DNA from: Ephemerocybe angulata
Lineage: Eukaryota; Basidiomycota; Agaricomycetes; Agaricales; Psathyrellaceae
Reading direction: 5' to 3'
DNA: 64,000 nt
Assembly (NCBI GenBank): GCA_013368325.1
Contig: JAACJK010000165.1
Coordinates: 1-64,000 of the forward strand
Within the stretch, counting starts at the first letter, position 1. Each line of letters starts with the position of its first letter. Positions 20,103 to 30,704 of this stretch are shown here, in pieces. The notes beneath the pieces are model-generated. The model worked only from the letters and a program-made list of their open reading frames with translations, made no database searches and was not told the origin of the DNA. The position numbers and the translations under genes are program-made.

Positions 20103-21374
20103 ATGTCAGACGATCGCATCGAAGCCCTCTTCGAGAGGCTCATAGAAGCCCAGACAAAGACCAACGACCAGTTGACCGCGCTAGCCGCAGCTCAAAACCA
20201 AGCCCGATCTGCACCTGCACCTGCTCCAGCCACCAACACCACCCAGGTTGGGGCTGTCAACGTGTCCACCGGCTCCAGTATGGCTCGCCCGGAGCCTTTC
20301 AAGGGAGGTTCCGCCGACGCCCGGCGATTCCTCCAGTACTACACCATGTGGGCCCGATCGAAGGAAGCTCCCCTCAACAAGCTCAACACTACCACCGGCT
20401 TCCATGAGATCGCTCCCGAGCAGTGGATCATCCACGCCCTCTCGCTCCTGCAGGGGGAAGCCGCGATATGGGCCGTCCGCTACCTCCAAGACATCGAGGC
20501 CCATGCCACCACCCAAGCCGCCGCTGCAGCCGCTACCGCAGCCAACCAGACCGCTGTCCCCATCACCCCCTTCCCCTTCAGTGGATCGTGGGACGAGTTC
20601 GTCAAGGCCTTCAAGGCCCGCTTCATGGCCTCGGACGACAACGCCGAAGCCCAGAGGGAACTCGAGTCCATCACCCAGGGCAGCAAGACGGTTGCGCAGT
20701 ACGCAGCGCGCTTCCAGGAGGTCTCCGGACGCACGGACTACTCCGAGTCGGACCTTGGCCATCGCTTCAAGCAGGGCCTCTCCAAGGACGCCCGTGCCTG
20801 GTTGACCATGGCCTCCTTCGCCAAAGCACCCGCCACCTTCGAGGAGCTTGTCCAGCTCGCTGTCAAGGTTGACTTCCACATGCGCGACAGCATGGCGGAA
20901 GGCCCTCGTACCAAGGGTTCCACTGCCTACTCCCCTCCCACTGCCGCTCGCGACCCCTACGCCATGGATGTCGACGCTAGTCGAAGCTCGACGGCTCGCA
21001 CCCGCGAAGACTTCACCAAGCTCATGCGAGGTCGCTGCTACGGGTGCGGCTCCAAGGCCCACCTGAAGTCGGCAGGAGGACACGAGGCCACCAAGTGTGG
21101 ATACTGCGCCCGCATCGGGCACACCGAGGCCGTCTGCCAGGACAAGTACCTAGGCAACGAGAAAGGCCGAGGAGCCCGACGCTCCCAGAAGGCAGCTGCC
21201 ACGACCAGCGACACCCCCTTCACCCTCTTCCCAGGCGAGACCTCTGCCCCCAACGTCTCGTCCCCTGCCCCTTCGACGACACCCGAGGACCCTAGGTTCA
21301 CACGCCTAGAGGCTGCCCTCGCCGAGCAGAACCGTCTCTTTGGGCTCCTCGCCAACGACAAGCCGGGTTTTTGA
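20103..21374 (+). CDS. gag: Gag of nested Gypsy element
   Basis: From the first ATG at 20103 Gag is 423 residues. It has an Ala-rich N-terminal helix, a capsid-like retrotransposon gag domain (the region with FKGGSADARRFLQYYTMW and FKARFMASDDN) and, near the end, Cys-containing knuckles including CGYCARIGHTEAVC (CX2CX4HX4C). It packages the RNA. The frame ends at TGA 21372-21374 directly after the slippery heptamer. Confidence 0.9.
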   Translation: MSDDRIEALFERLIEAQTKTNDQLTALAAAQNQARSAPAPAPATNTTQVGAVNVSTGSSMARPEPFKGGSADARRFLQYYTMWARSKEAPLNKLNTTTGFHEIAPEQWIIHALSLLQGEAAIWAVRYLQDIEAHATTQAAAAAATAANQTAVPITPFPFSGSWDEFVKAFKARFMASDDNAEAQRELESITQGSKTVAQYAARFQEVSGRTDYSESDLGHRFKQGLSKDARAWLTMASFAKAPATFEELVQLAVKVDFHMRDSMAEGPRTKGSTAYSPPTAARDPYAMDVDASRSSTARTREDFTKLMRGRCYGCGSKAHLKSAGGHEATKCGYCARIGHTEAVCQDKYLGNEKGRGARRSQKAAATTSDTPFTLFPGETSAPNVSSPAPSTTPEDPRFTRLEAALAEQNRLFGLLANDKPGF

Positions 21375-21409
21375 AGCGGGTGCCCGTCCGTGCTGCCGCA
21401 CGCGTACCC
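21365..21409 (+). promoter_or_regulatory. -1 frameshift signal joining gag to pol, nested Gypsy
   Basis: The gag frame reads G GGT TTT at 21365-21371, immediately followed by the TGA stop. After a 6-nt spacer a stem can form between 21378-21383 (GGGTGC) and 21404-21409 (GTACCC, one G-U pair). Above an internal loop, CGTGC (21389-21393) pairs with GCACG (21398-21402) over a TGCC tetraloop. Heptamer, stop position and spacing fit a programmed -1 frameshift. The -1 frame continues into pol. Confidence 0.75.
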
Positions 21410-24400
21410 ATCGCTATGTGTTCCACCTCCTCCTACGACTCCATCTCATCATGTACTATTAGTTCTATTCGTGAAATCGATCCCACTTCAGACCATTTCC
21501 GAGTACGAACGACGTTGAGAGGTCGCAACAGGAGCACTAGCTCAGCAGCCATGATAGATTGTGGGGCGACCGCCCTCTTTCTTGACCACCCCTTTGTCCT
21601 AAAGCATCACATCACAACCTTCCCGCTCCATCACCCCATCCTCCTTCGCAACATTGATGGCTCCCCTAACACCGCCGGGGACATCACCCACTTCGCGCGT
21701 CTTCACCTCACGGTTGGACCCCACAACCGCTGGACAGACTTTCTTGTCACCGACCTAGGAGGCGAGAACATCATCCTGGGGCTCCCCTGGCTTCGCCAGG
21801 TTAACCCAGAGATCGACTGGACAAAGGGTATTGTGCGCATCAACCCCCGAGCCACCATCGAGGACGTTCCTGAGGACCCGAACCCGAGCTACGCTCTGGG
21901 GGAACCGTCCAACGGATCTGTCCTGGAAGAGATCTATGCCTCGAGCGCACCCCCGGACCCCATCGCATCCGTTCCAGAGCTCCTACCCTCACGCCGTCAT
22001 CCCCGCGCCTCGGTAGAGGAGGTGCCGGAGGAAAGACATCCGTGTTTGGACTTAGGGGAACCCTCTGACGGAGCGATTCTGGAGGAGATCTACGCCTCTT
22101 GGCCCACGCTCCCCAGCTCTCCAACTCCTGAACCTGCCCCACCGTCGTCGCCCCCTCCTGTGGAAGAGAAGCCCGAAACCCCCTTCTGCCGAATCCGTGC
22201 TAACCGAACTACTCGACGCCGCTGGCTTCGAGCCGGTATCATCGAGCGCACGGATGAGGAACTGTGGTGTTCAGCTGGCTTCACGTACTCCCAGAAGATC
22301 GCTGAGGACGCGAAGAAAGGTAAACCGGAGAGAACCCTCGATGAGATCATCCCCGCCCACTACCGAGAACACGCCGCCGTCTTTTCTGAACAAGAGTCTA
22401 CTCGCCTGCCAAGCCACAAGGACTGGGATCACGCCATCGAGCTCACACCTGGTGCCCCAGCCAACATCCGCACCAAGATCTACCCCATGTCCCTAGACGA
22501 ACAGGCCGTACTCGATACGTTCCTCCAGGAGAACCTCGCCAAAGGATACATCCAGCCCTCCAAGTCGCCCATCTCCTCCCCTGTTTTCTTCATCAAGAAG
22601 AAGGACGGAACTCTCCGCTTCATCCAGGACTACCGCCGTCTCAACGAGTACACCATCAAGAACCGCTACCCGCTCCCTCTCGTCGCCGATATCATCAGCC
22701 GTCTCCGAGGTGCCAAGTACTTCACCAAGTTTGACGTCCGCTGGGGATACAACAACGTCCGCATAAAGGAGGGAGATGAATGGAAAGCTGCGTTCGCCAC
22801 CAGTCGAGGCCTCTTTGAACCCAAAGTCATGTTTTTCGGTCTGACCAACTCACCTGCCACATTCCAGGGCCTCATGAACTCGATCTTCTCAGATCTGGTC
22901 GCCTCTGGCAAGGTGGCGGTCTACCTCGACGACATCCTCATCTTCACCATGGACCTGGAAGAACACCGCCGCATCACCCACGAAGTCCTCCGTCGCCTGC
23001 GACAGCACGACCTCTACCTACGTCCTGAGAAGTGTGAGTTCGAGAAGGAGGAGATTGAGTATCTGGGTATGGTTATCCGAGAGGGAGAGGTGAGCATGGA
23101 CCCTGCCAAGGTCCAAGCCGTCCGTGGCTGGCCCGTACCGCGCAACGTCCGCGAAGTCCGAGGATTCCTGGGCTTTGCCAACTTCTACCGCCGCTTCATC
23201 AAGGACTTCTCCAAAGTCGCCCGCCCCCTCCATGACCTCACCAAGAAGAACACCCTGTTCGAATGGACTGACGAGCGTCAGCAAGCCTTCGAAACCCTCC
23301 GTGATGCCTTTATCTCGGCCCCCGTCCTCGCTCTCTGGGATCCTGACCGCCCTACTCGCATCGAAGTCGATGCCTCTGGCTTCGCCACCGGAGGTGCCCT
23401 TCTCCAGCAAGCCGCTGATGGCGCCTGGCATCCTGTCGCCTTCCGATCAGCGTCTATGGACCCAGCTCAGCGAAACTACGAGATCTATGACCGAGAGATG
23501 CTAGCCATCATCGAAGCCCTCAAAGATTGGCGCCCGTTCCTGGAAGGTCTCCCTGACACCTTCGGGATCGTAACCGATCATGCTAACCTGAAGTACTGGC
23601 GCACTGCCCAAGATCTGGCACGACGACAGGCGAGATGGGCTCTGTACCTCTCTCGCTTCGACTTCCGTCTCGAACACCGCCCGGGTGCCGCTAACACCCA
23701 AGCTGACCCCCTCTCGCGCATGCCCCACCATCACGTCTCGGACTCTGACGACAACACCCAGCGCACTGTCCTCCGCCCTGAACACTTCGCCAAACTCGCG
23801 GCCGCTTCCCAGTTCACCAACCCCCTCGAAGACCGAATTCGTCGTGCGAGTGCACGTGAATCTGTGGTCTTGGGAGGGCTAGAGAAGCTGCGCAAGTTTG
23901 GTCCCCAGAAACTCGTCAACGGGTTGACAGAGTGGACAGAGGAGAACGGGTTAGTACGGTTCAGAGGCAAGGTATACGTCCCAGCAGACGAGGAACTCCG
24001 GCGAGAGGTGGTAAAGCAGTGCCACGATGACCCCACTTCAGGCCATCCCGGGAACCATGCAACCCTCGAACGGGTCGAGCGGTTGTACTGGTGGCCCACG
24101 ATGCGCGCTTTTGTGAAGAAGTACGTCGAAGGCTGCGACCTCTGTGCCCGACGCAAGCATGCCCAGCACCCTCGTGCCCTCACCCAGCCCATGGACGTCC
24201 CGGAAGGCCCTTGGGAGGCTGTTGGAGTTGACCTCATCACACAGCTACCACCCGCCCATGGCTTCGATGCAGTCATCGTCTTCACCGACTTCTTCACCAA
24301 GCAGATCCACGCACTCCCCTGCTCCTCCACCATCTCGACTGAAGGTGTCGTCGACATCTATTACCGAGAGATCTTCCGCCTCCACGGTTTGCCCCTTCGT

Positions 24401-25291
24401 TTCATCAGCGACCGAGGGCCCCAGTTCGCCTCTAACGTCATGCGCACTCTCCTCCAACGCCTCGGGATTGGATCCAACCTCACAACGGCCTACCACCCTC
24501 AGGCCAATGGCCAGACTGAGCGTGCAAACCAGGAAGTCGAGAAGCACCTTCGCTTCTACGTCAGTCGACGACAGGACGATTGGGACCAGCACCTCCCTAT
24601 GGCTGAGTTCGTTATCAACTCCCGCATCCACTCTGCTCATAACCGCTCCCCCTTCGAGGTTATCTACGGCTACTCCCCCCACTTCAACATTCCCATCGGC
24701 GCTACCACCGGGGTCCGCGGTGTCGACGAACGCATCCAGAACCTTCTAGACACCCGGAAAGACGTTGAAGCGGCCTTACGAATGGAGAAAGCCCGCCAGA
24801 AGACAACCTTTGAAGCTGGGAAACGGACAGCACACACCTTCGCCGTGGACGACTACGTCTGGCTCAGCGCCAAGAACATCAACATCAAGGTGCCCACTCG
24901 AAAGCTTGGGGACTTCCAGCTCGGCCCCTACAAGGTCATCGAGAAGGTCGGCGACCTTGACTACCGTCTCGCACTCCCTCAGTCTCTATCCCGCCTCCAT
25001 CCTGTCTTCCACGTCGACAAGCTTAGTCCCTGGAAAGGGAACGACACCAACGGCATCCTACCTCCCCCACCAGAGCCTGTTGAACTCGAGGACGGGACAG
25101 AGTTTGAAGTTCAGGACGTGCTGGACAGTAGGGAGGTCAAGCGTGGACGAAAGCGCTGGGTCGAATACCTCATCAGCTGGAAGGGCTACAATGACAGCGA
25201 GAACTCTTGGGAACCCCTTACCAACCTTGGGAACGCAGCTGAAGCCGTCGCGGAGTTCCACCTTCGACACCCCACGGCACCCCGACCATAG
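21371..25291 (+). CDS. pol: Pol of nested Gypsy with chromodomain
   Basis: This 1306-residue frame lies -1 to gag and lacks an ATG at its start, so it is expected as a Gag-Pol fusion. Domains in order: protease with MIDCGAT (Cys in place of the usual Thr/Ser) near residue 56; reverse transcriptase with YLDD near 517; RNase H (VDASGFATGGAL, DREM, TDHANL); integrase with an H-H-C-C region near 890-930 and D, D, E in GVDLITQ, SDRGPQF and NQEVEKH. A chromodomain (VEYLISWKGYNDSENSWEPL) near 1250-1295 probably directs integration toward modified chromatin. The frame is intact. Confidence 0.95.
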   Translation: MKRVPVRAAARVPIAMCSTSSYDSISSCTISSIREIDPTSDHFRVRTTLRGRNRSTSSAAMIDCGATALFLDHPFVLKHHITTFPLHHPILLRNIDGSPNTAGDITHFARLHLTVGPHNRWTDFLVTDLGGENIILGLPWLRQVNPEIDWTKGIVRINPRATIEDVPEDPNPSYALGEPSNGSVLEEIYASSAPPDPIASVPELLPSRRHPRASVEEVPEERHPCLDLGEPSDGAILEEIYASWPTLPSSPTPEPAPPSSPPPVEEKPETPFCRIRANRTTRRRWLRAGIIERTDEELWCSAGFTYSQKIAEDAKKGKPERTLDEIIPAHYREHAAVFSEQESTRLPSHKDWDHAIELTPGAPANIRTKIYPMSLDEQAVLDTFLQENLAKGYIQPSKSPISSPVFFIKKKDGTLRFIQDYRRLNEYTIKNRYPLPLVADIISRLRGAKYFTKFDVRWGYNNVRIKEGDEWKAAFATSRGLFEPKVMFFGLTNSPATFQGLMNSIFSDLVASGKVAVYLDDILIFTMDLEEHRRITHEVLRRLRQHDLYLRPEKCEFEKEEIEYLGMVIREGEVSMDPAKVQAVRGWPVPRNVREVRGFLGFANFYRRFIKDFSKVARPLHDLTKKNTLFEWTDERQQAFETLRDAFISAPVLALWDPDRPTRIEVDASGFATGGALLQQAADGAWHPVAFRSASMDPAQRNYEIYDREMLAIIEALKDWRPFLEGLPDTFGIVTDHANLKYWRTAQDLARRQARWALYLSRFDFRLEHRPGAANTQADPLSRMPHHHVSDSDDNTQRTVLRPEHFAKLAAASQFTNPLEDRIRRASARESVVLGGLEKLRKFGPQKLVNGLTEWTEENGLVRFRGKVYVPADEELRREVVKQCHDDPTSGHPGNHATLERVERLYWWPTMRAFVKKYVEGCDLCARRKHAQHPRALTQPMDVPEGPWEAVGVDLITQLPPAHGFDAVIVFTDFFTKQIHALPCSSTISTEGVVDIYYREIFRLHGLPLRFISDRGPQFASNVMRTLLQRLGIGSNLTTAYHPQANGQTERANQEVEKHLRFYVSRRQDDWDQHLPMAEFVINSRIHSAHNRSPFEVIYGYSPHFNIPIGATTGVRGVDERIQNLLDTRKDVEAALRMEKARQKTTFEAGKRTAHTFAVDDYVWLSAKNINIKVPTRKLGDFQLGPYKVIEKVGDLDYRLALPQSLSRLHPVFHVDKLSPWKGNDTNGILPPPPEPVELEDGTEFEVQDVLDSREVKRGRKRWVEYLISWKGYNDSENSWEPLTNLGNAAEAVAEFHLRHPTAPRP

Positions 25292-25312
25292 TCATCGAGG
25301 ACGATGAGTTCT

Positions 25313-25325
25313 AGGAGGGGGGTAA
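25313..25325 (+). other. Polypurine tract of nested Gypsy
   Basis: AGGAGGGGGGTAA immediately precedes the 3' LTR start TGTCG at 25326; expected plus-strand primer. Confidence 0.85.
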
Positions 25326-25875
25326 TGTCGTGAACACCGGTCAGCCTACCTATTTTCTCTTCTTTTCCTTTCATTTCCTCCTTTACTATTCATTCGTGCA
25401 CATCCCTGCACACTCTTGCACACCTTTGCACACCCTTGCACACCTTCACACTGCCTTCGCTCTTCTGAGCCTTCCCCTCACTTCATTCACAGCACGTTCG
25501 TGCTTCTTATTCTCGTGCACAGCACGTTCACACCTTGTTCACACCTTTGTTCTCAGGCGCACTGCCCGCGCGCTGCCTTTTGGTCATATCGACTCATATG
25601 GACTCTATTGTTCTTTGGATCATTCTATTGTTCTATTTTCGTTTGAGATCATCTGGACACATATATACTCGTAGCTACTCGTTCATTATTCCCCACTTGA
25701 TCTCTTTGACTATACAGGTACATAGTCGCTTTGCTCCTATTCCCTGTATCCTATTTACCTTTGACTATACAGTTCTTGTATCTGCATCGCTGCTCGTCGC
25801 TCGTCCGACCTCTGCTCCTCTGCTCTCTGCTCTCTGCTCGTCGCTCGTCCGACATCAGCCGGCGTCTTCGCCACA
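25326..25875 (+). repeat. 3' LTR of nested Gypsy (550 bp)
   Basis: Identical in length and, as far as read, in sequence to 19105-19654. Confidence 0.96.
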
Positions 25876-25880
25876 GGCTT
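25876..25880. repeat. Target site duplication (GGCTT), right
   Basis: Second copy of the GGCTT that also precedes the nested element at 19100-19104. Confidence 0.97.
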
Positions 25881-26843
25881 CGACCGCAGGTGGCTCCTAT
25901 GAGAAGGGTCAGTCGCGGGGTAAGGAGATCTGTAAGAACCGAACGTACAACGAGGTCAAACAAGCCCTCTTGGGCGCGACTAACCGCGTTGGCGGCACGA
26001 GGGTTCAAGGTCTTGGAACCAGGAAGGATGTGCTTGAGGCAATCGTTGCGAACTTGGGTGAGGGACGTAATGCTGGTCCCTAAGAGGTGGTCTTCAAGGT
26101 CATTCGCACCTTCATTGAAAGTGCGAAGGATAGACCTGGGAGACGCCGGAGCAGCAGCCTCAGGAGGAGGAGAAGGAGAAGGGGAAGGAACGACAGGCAT
26201 TGAGAGAGAGAAGGTCGAGTAAATCGATGCTGAAAAGGAGAGAAAACTCCCCAGTATTTATACTCGAGAGAGAACTGGAGCGGGAACAGGGGTCTAAGTC
26301 ATAATCTAGCATTGGGTCTCGGAGTCCGGCACCCAGAGATGGCGACATGTGAGGTAGCACGTGGAATAGGATGCCAGAATAGCTCGGCGCGAGGAATATC
26401 GCGCGGCAGCGAAGCTGAGAGGAATTGCACGCGTGAAACGCTATGGAAGGGGAGCGTAATTGCACCCGCGCGCCATCAAACAGGGGGGCGCTTAACGGCT
26501 AAACCGAGATCTCGAGGACCGTGACTACGACGAAGGTTCCAGGCGAGAGGTGCGATCGACAAGGTCGAGCCTCTGTCGATCCTCCGCCATGATACCAAGA
26601 AGTGAAGCCGAGAGATAGAGAAATCTTACCTCGAGAGGTGGAACTGCACACCTTCACACGGGCGCTTAAAATGCGCGAAACCAATCAAAGAGCTACGAGA
26701 CGTCAAAATACGAGCGCAATACATTTGAGACGTGAATGGGAAGGTACATGGAAGCCATAGTAGTGGTGTAGAAGTATAGGTGATACGTAAGAGTCAGTGT
26801 CTGTTTGAGAGAGAAGAGTCCAAGAAAAGGGGAAGCCGAGCGC

Positions 26844-28892
26844 CTAAGCAACGGGAGGAGCGTCCTGCGCATCCAACGCCGCTTCGCCTTCTTCCTCCTC
26901 GTCGATGGGAACACCCCCGTCACGAACTTCGCCTCCCAGCTCCTGTTCGACCGAGTGGTCGTCCTCGACCTGCGAAGACGAACCTGACGAAGGGAGGACC
27001 GCGATTTGAGGAGCGGCAGGCGACGACGACGAAGGAAGTGGATTGGAGGCCGGAGTAATGAAGTTGGCAGGGTTGACGACGGGGAACGCGACGGTGCCTT
27101 GACTGGTTCCTCGGTTCTCGGCGGCGGCGTACCAAGAGGAGGAAGCGATGCTCTTGATGAGCTCGTCGGAGCCACAGTCGCGAGTGCTGTTTAGGATGTT
27201 CGCGAGGAACGATTGAGCGGCGTCGACCTTGAGGGCCTGGAACTCGCAAAGCTTGCGCATCTCGTCGTACATGGCGTGCTCGACGACGAGCGTTTGGAAA
27301 GCGCGATTAGCATCTAGAGAATGGGGGAGGTGAGTAAAACGGAACCAGGATGGCGCGAAGGGTAGAACGTACTGTTGACGCTCGGCGCCTGACTCGTGAG
27401 GAACTCCATCTCCCGGACTTGAGGTAAGGTGACGCGAGGAGGGCGTATCGAAGGAGCCCACGAGCACGACTGGCTCGAGGTCTTACAGGCCAAGCACTTC
27501 CCGTGGGGGTCTTTAGGGTCCTCGACGCACTCCGGAAGTGCACCTCGAGCGATGCATCGACCGCAAGGAGGAGGCGGCTGGGATCGAGAGGTGAGTAACG
27601 AAGTGGTAACGGAGAAAGAGGGACCAACCCTAGGAGGAGGAGTGGTGACGCGCTTGAGGAGCTTGACGTCGGAACGAGACGAGAGGAGCTGGGAGGGCGG
27701 CACTAAGTGCTGAAGGACCTCGGCCATGGCGAGCTGATGAGCTTGAAAGGCGGCGGCCTGCTTCGCAGCCATAAGTTGCCTGCGGCTTTGCGCCTCGTCG
27801 ACCTCGCCCTCGCCGTCGTCTCCAGCATCCTCAGCGTCGCCCCCAGCGTCTCCAACGAAGTCTCCGGTAATGCTAGAAGAGTCGCTAGACGAATCGGAAT
27901 CGTCGGACGGTTCAGGATCGTAGGTCTCGACATCGATCGTAGTCCTAACGGTCTTGGGAACGGGAGGGCGAAGTTGATGGGCAGCGTACAGAGAGGGTGG
28001 AGGCTGCGCGGCACGGCCCTTGCCTTTCGAAGACGAAGTTCTGGTAGACGAGGAGGGACCAGCACCGCGGGATGACGAAGTCGGCTCGACTTTGATCTTC
28101 TTGAGGGGAGGCGGCTGCACGCCCAAGAACTGTTCAGATAAGTCGACCGAGAGGAACGGAGAGAACGCGACGTACCCCAGTGTCACCAGAGGACTTGCGC
28201 TTGGATGGAACCTCGGCGGGACGAGCAGAACTAAGGCCAGCCACTTGATGGCGCCGACCGACGTCCTTGACCTCACCGAGCGAGATAGGCGCCGGTTGCG
28301 TCGCAATCCGCTCTCGGGTGTCTGAAGCTTTCGGACGCGAAGTGGAGGGTTTGGAACTGGAGATGTGCGCGTTGACGCTGGAGAAGAATGTGAGTACACC
28401 GCCAAAATGAGCATCGAGGCTACGCACCGGGCAAGGGGCGCGGACACCGTGCCTTGAGCTTTCCGAGAGGAACCCGAGGAAGGGGCCTTGGACGGAGGGG
28501 GTGTAGCTGGAGTAGGCCAGTCGGAGGGCGGAGGATTAGGTGGAAAGAGGGGCGCGGACCACTGAGCTTTAGGATTGAGCGCCGACGAAAGGGAGCGTTT
28601 GATTTTCTTGTCAGAAGTGGCCTGGCCGAGGTAGTACGCCATGTAGTTGCGAAAAGCGGGGAAGTTGGGATGCTGAGTTAGCAGAGGGTTGGTATGGATG
28701 AGTTGCTGTGGATCGAGAAAAGAAAGAACTCTTAGCGTCCGATCGTAGAGCAGACGAGAGGCAGCTTACCACTACGCGGATCCACTCATCGTAGAAGGCG
28801 TTTAGCTTTTGAGGACTCCAGTCCGGGGACGCCGTCGCCGCCTGAAGCGCAGCTACCATGTCGGCTGCCATACCAAGGGAGGGATCGGCCAT
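26844..28892 (-). CDS. Antisense cargo gene alpha with Cys cluster, copy B
   Basis: This is the same gene as 6488-8536, with all exons open and introns kept. Start codon near 28892, stop at 26844. It differs from copy A by scattered substitutions, several changing residues in the acidic and Ser-rich linker. The first intron has a better donor here (GTAAGC against GTAGGC). The Cys cluster and C-terminal domain are conserved. It lies between the nested insertion and the 3' LTR and is read away from that LTR. Confidence 0.6.
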
Positions 28893-29305
28893 CTATATAG
28901 AGGGAGAAGAGAGAAGAGAGTACGAAGAGAGGCGGAACGCGAGTCAGAAAGTCCCCAAGAAGGCCGGGCTATATGTGAAGACAAATGTGACATTTGTGAC
29001 ATGAGCCCGGGAATGGATAACGCAGAAGAATCCTGGGAGAACATTCAGAACGCGCTTCGAATGACATGACATGTTGAGAACTACGCGAGAAGGATGTGAC
29101 GCGGGCTAAACCTGCAAGCACCGGGAAAAACTTAGAATCAATAGAGTCGAGGGTACAGGGTTGTTAGGACGTCTCGGGATCAGAATGAACCGGGGACCTC
29201 GCGGCAAAGGACTGAGGCGAGGCAGACAGGTCGGTGAACTCGCGAGAGGACAAGAACGAAGTTGGGTAGCGGTATCAAAAGGACTGAGGACAGTCTAGAT
29301 TTCAG

Positions 29306-29316
29306 TTGGGGGGAGA
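29306..29316 (+). other. 3' polypurine tract, copy B
   Basis: TTGGGGGGAGA immediately before the 3' LTR (TGATG at 29317). Confidence 0.85.
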
Positions 29317-30704
29317 TGATGCGCCTTCAGCGCGTCTACCCACTAAAAATCGCGATTTACCTTAATAAATACGCGATTCCCACTGCATATCATCTATCAA
29401 AAGACCTGCACCAACGTAAAGGGGAACGAGAGTCAGAGCCGAGCCCAGAGCTGCTGACTTAGCCTCTCTGACCTACGCGCGGGACTACGAGAAGTGACGA
29501 GTAGCCTCAAGCGGGTAAGACCTACCTTCGCGAGACACTTGCTACTTTAAGGAGACACGCGCGGGACAACTATGGGACCGACTTGGCAAGTAACGGACAT
29601 AGGCAGAGTAGTGCGTATCAATGGGAAGCCCCCTACCCATCCCTTCGTATCTCGCGAGAACACTCTCGCCACACCCAGAGTCGAGAGATCACCGTGACAT
29701 CAGTAGTCGAGAGGGATTGCACCCGAGCCCCTGATAAGCGCCGGAGTATAGCTCCCGCGCGACTTGATCTTCACGAGAGGTGGCACGTCGAGAGGTCGAT
29801 CACACCTCGAGATGTTCGCAATCAAACCACGTCTCGGGAAAGTTCTGGGATCGCCATCGGCTGAGGGGAGAACTCAGTACAGGCACCCGCGTGTAACACA
29901 GGAGAGGCGGAACCGGCACATCTTAGGCGCCCGCACGGTCTCCCAGCCCGGGTATCGGAATGATCACCCCCGGCTCCACTCTATCAGAGGGGAACCACAA
30001 TCAGAGATAAGAATAGGTCGTCCCACACGAGACGGGTGGCGCGGCGTGTACGAAGAAGTCGGTTGGTGGCAACGGCACAGTCTTGGGTATTTACCCGGGC
30101 GCTAATTGGCCTTGAGTTCAACCTCGAGAGGTCTTCCCTCCTATCTCTATGTTTCACTTGGACTGTTCTGGAATGTATCGCGATCGCATGTGTTTCTCAT
30201 CTGTTTGTCTTCGAGCTTGTTTGTAAATATTCGGCATGTACTTAAGTCTCGCGAGTAGTTTAGAGAAAATCAGTTACCCCCCAGTTTTCATCTTTCAAGT
30301 CTCTAAGTCAAAGTCTAAAGTCTAGCCGTCGCGCTATCTGTCTGTCTGTCTGTCTGTCGGGTCGTCGTGCCAATTGTCTTTAAGTTTTCTGTTCCTTTTG
30401 CGAAGCTCTCGAGCCTAGTGAAAGCCCTCTCGTGGTAGCGACCTCGTCCTCCCGAGACCCCACCCTCTCATCGAGAACCTATATCACCCCGAAGCGCGGT
30501 CGAGTCTAGAACTCCCCTTCAAACTTGCTAGTTGCGAGTACCTTAGAGTCGACCTAGTCCTCTAGTCCAATACATTACTTTGCCCGCTCTACCTCGAGCG
30601 AGTTGCCCCTCAGCTACCCTAGTGTGGTTGTGTGTGTGTTGTGTGTTGTGTTTGTTGTTTTGGTTAGAGGCGTGTTTGGCTCTTAGCCCCGTAGCCGCAC
30701 ATCA
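29317..30704 (+). repeat. 3' LTR of large Gypsy copy B (1388 bp)
   Basis: Matches 8961-10348 at a constant offset of 20356 and ends CATCA at 30704. Host sequence starts at 30705. Confidence 0.93.

Larger units (their letters stand above)
19105..25875 (+). mobile_element. Nested chromodomain Ty3/Gypsy (Tf1/sushi-like), complete
   Basis: This 6771-bp LTR retrotransposon has two 550-bp LTRs (19105-19654, 25326-25875) that start TGTCG, end CCACA and appear identical. It contains gag, an overlapping pol with a C-terminal chromodomain, and a polypurine tract. The primer site matches its own LTR rather than a tRNA. It sits in exon 2 of the antisense gene beta of the larger element, in the same orientation as that element's pol. 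Identical LTRs, intact frames and a perfect target duplication indicate a very recent insertion by a probably active family. Confidence 0.97.
17914..26200 (-). pseudogene. Antisense cargo gene beta, copy B, split by nested Gypsy
   Basis: The downstream exons (17914-19099) and the first exon (from 26200 down to about 25881) match gene beta of copy A. The second exon is interrupted at the GGCTT target site by the 6.77-kb element at 19105-25875. The insertion separates the start codon from most of the protein, so this copy should not make the full product. The exon sequences themselves remain open and nearly identical to copy A. Confidence 0.7.
8961..30704 (+). mobile_element. Ty3/Gypsy element copy B, complete but interrupted
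   Basis: Copy B consists of the LTR at 8961-10348, primer site, gag, pro, pol, two antisense genes and the LTR at 29317-30704. Without the 6.8-kb nested insertion the element is about 15 kb, with an internal region of about 12.2 kb. That is long for Ty3/Gypsy because of the antisense cargo block of about 4.8 kb downstream of pol. All three retroviral-type frames are open. The right edge cuts a host gene at 30704/30705. A target duplication cannot be tested because copy A, not host DNA, lies to the left. Confidence 0.92.

Noticed and set aside
20181..21122. 313-codon minus-strand frame opposite the nested gag
   Set aside because: GC-rich shadow of gag with Gly/Leu-rich low-complexity translation and no splice or start context.
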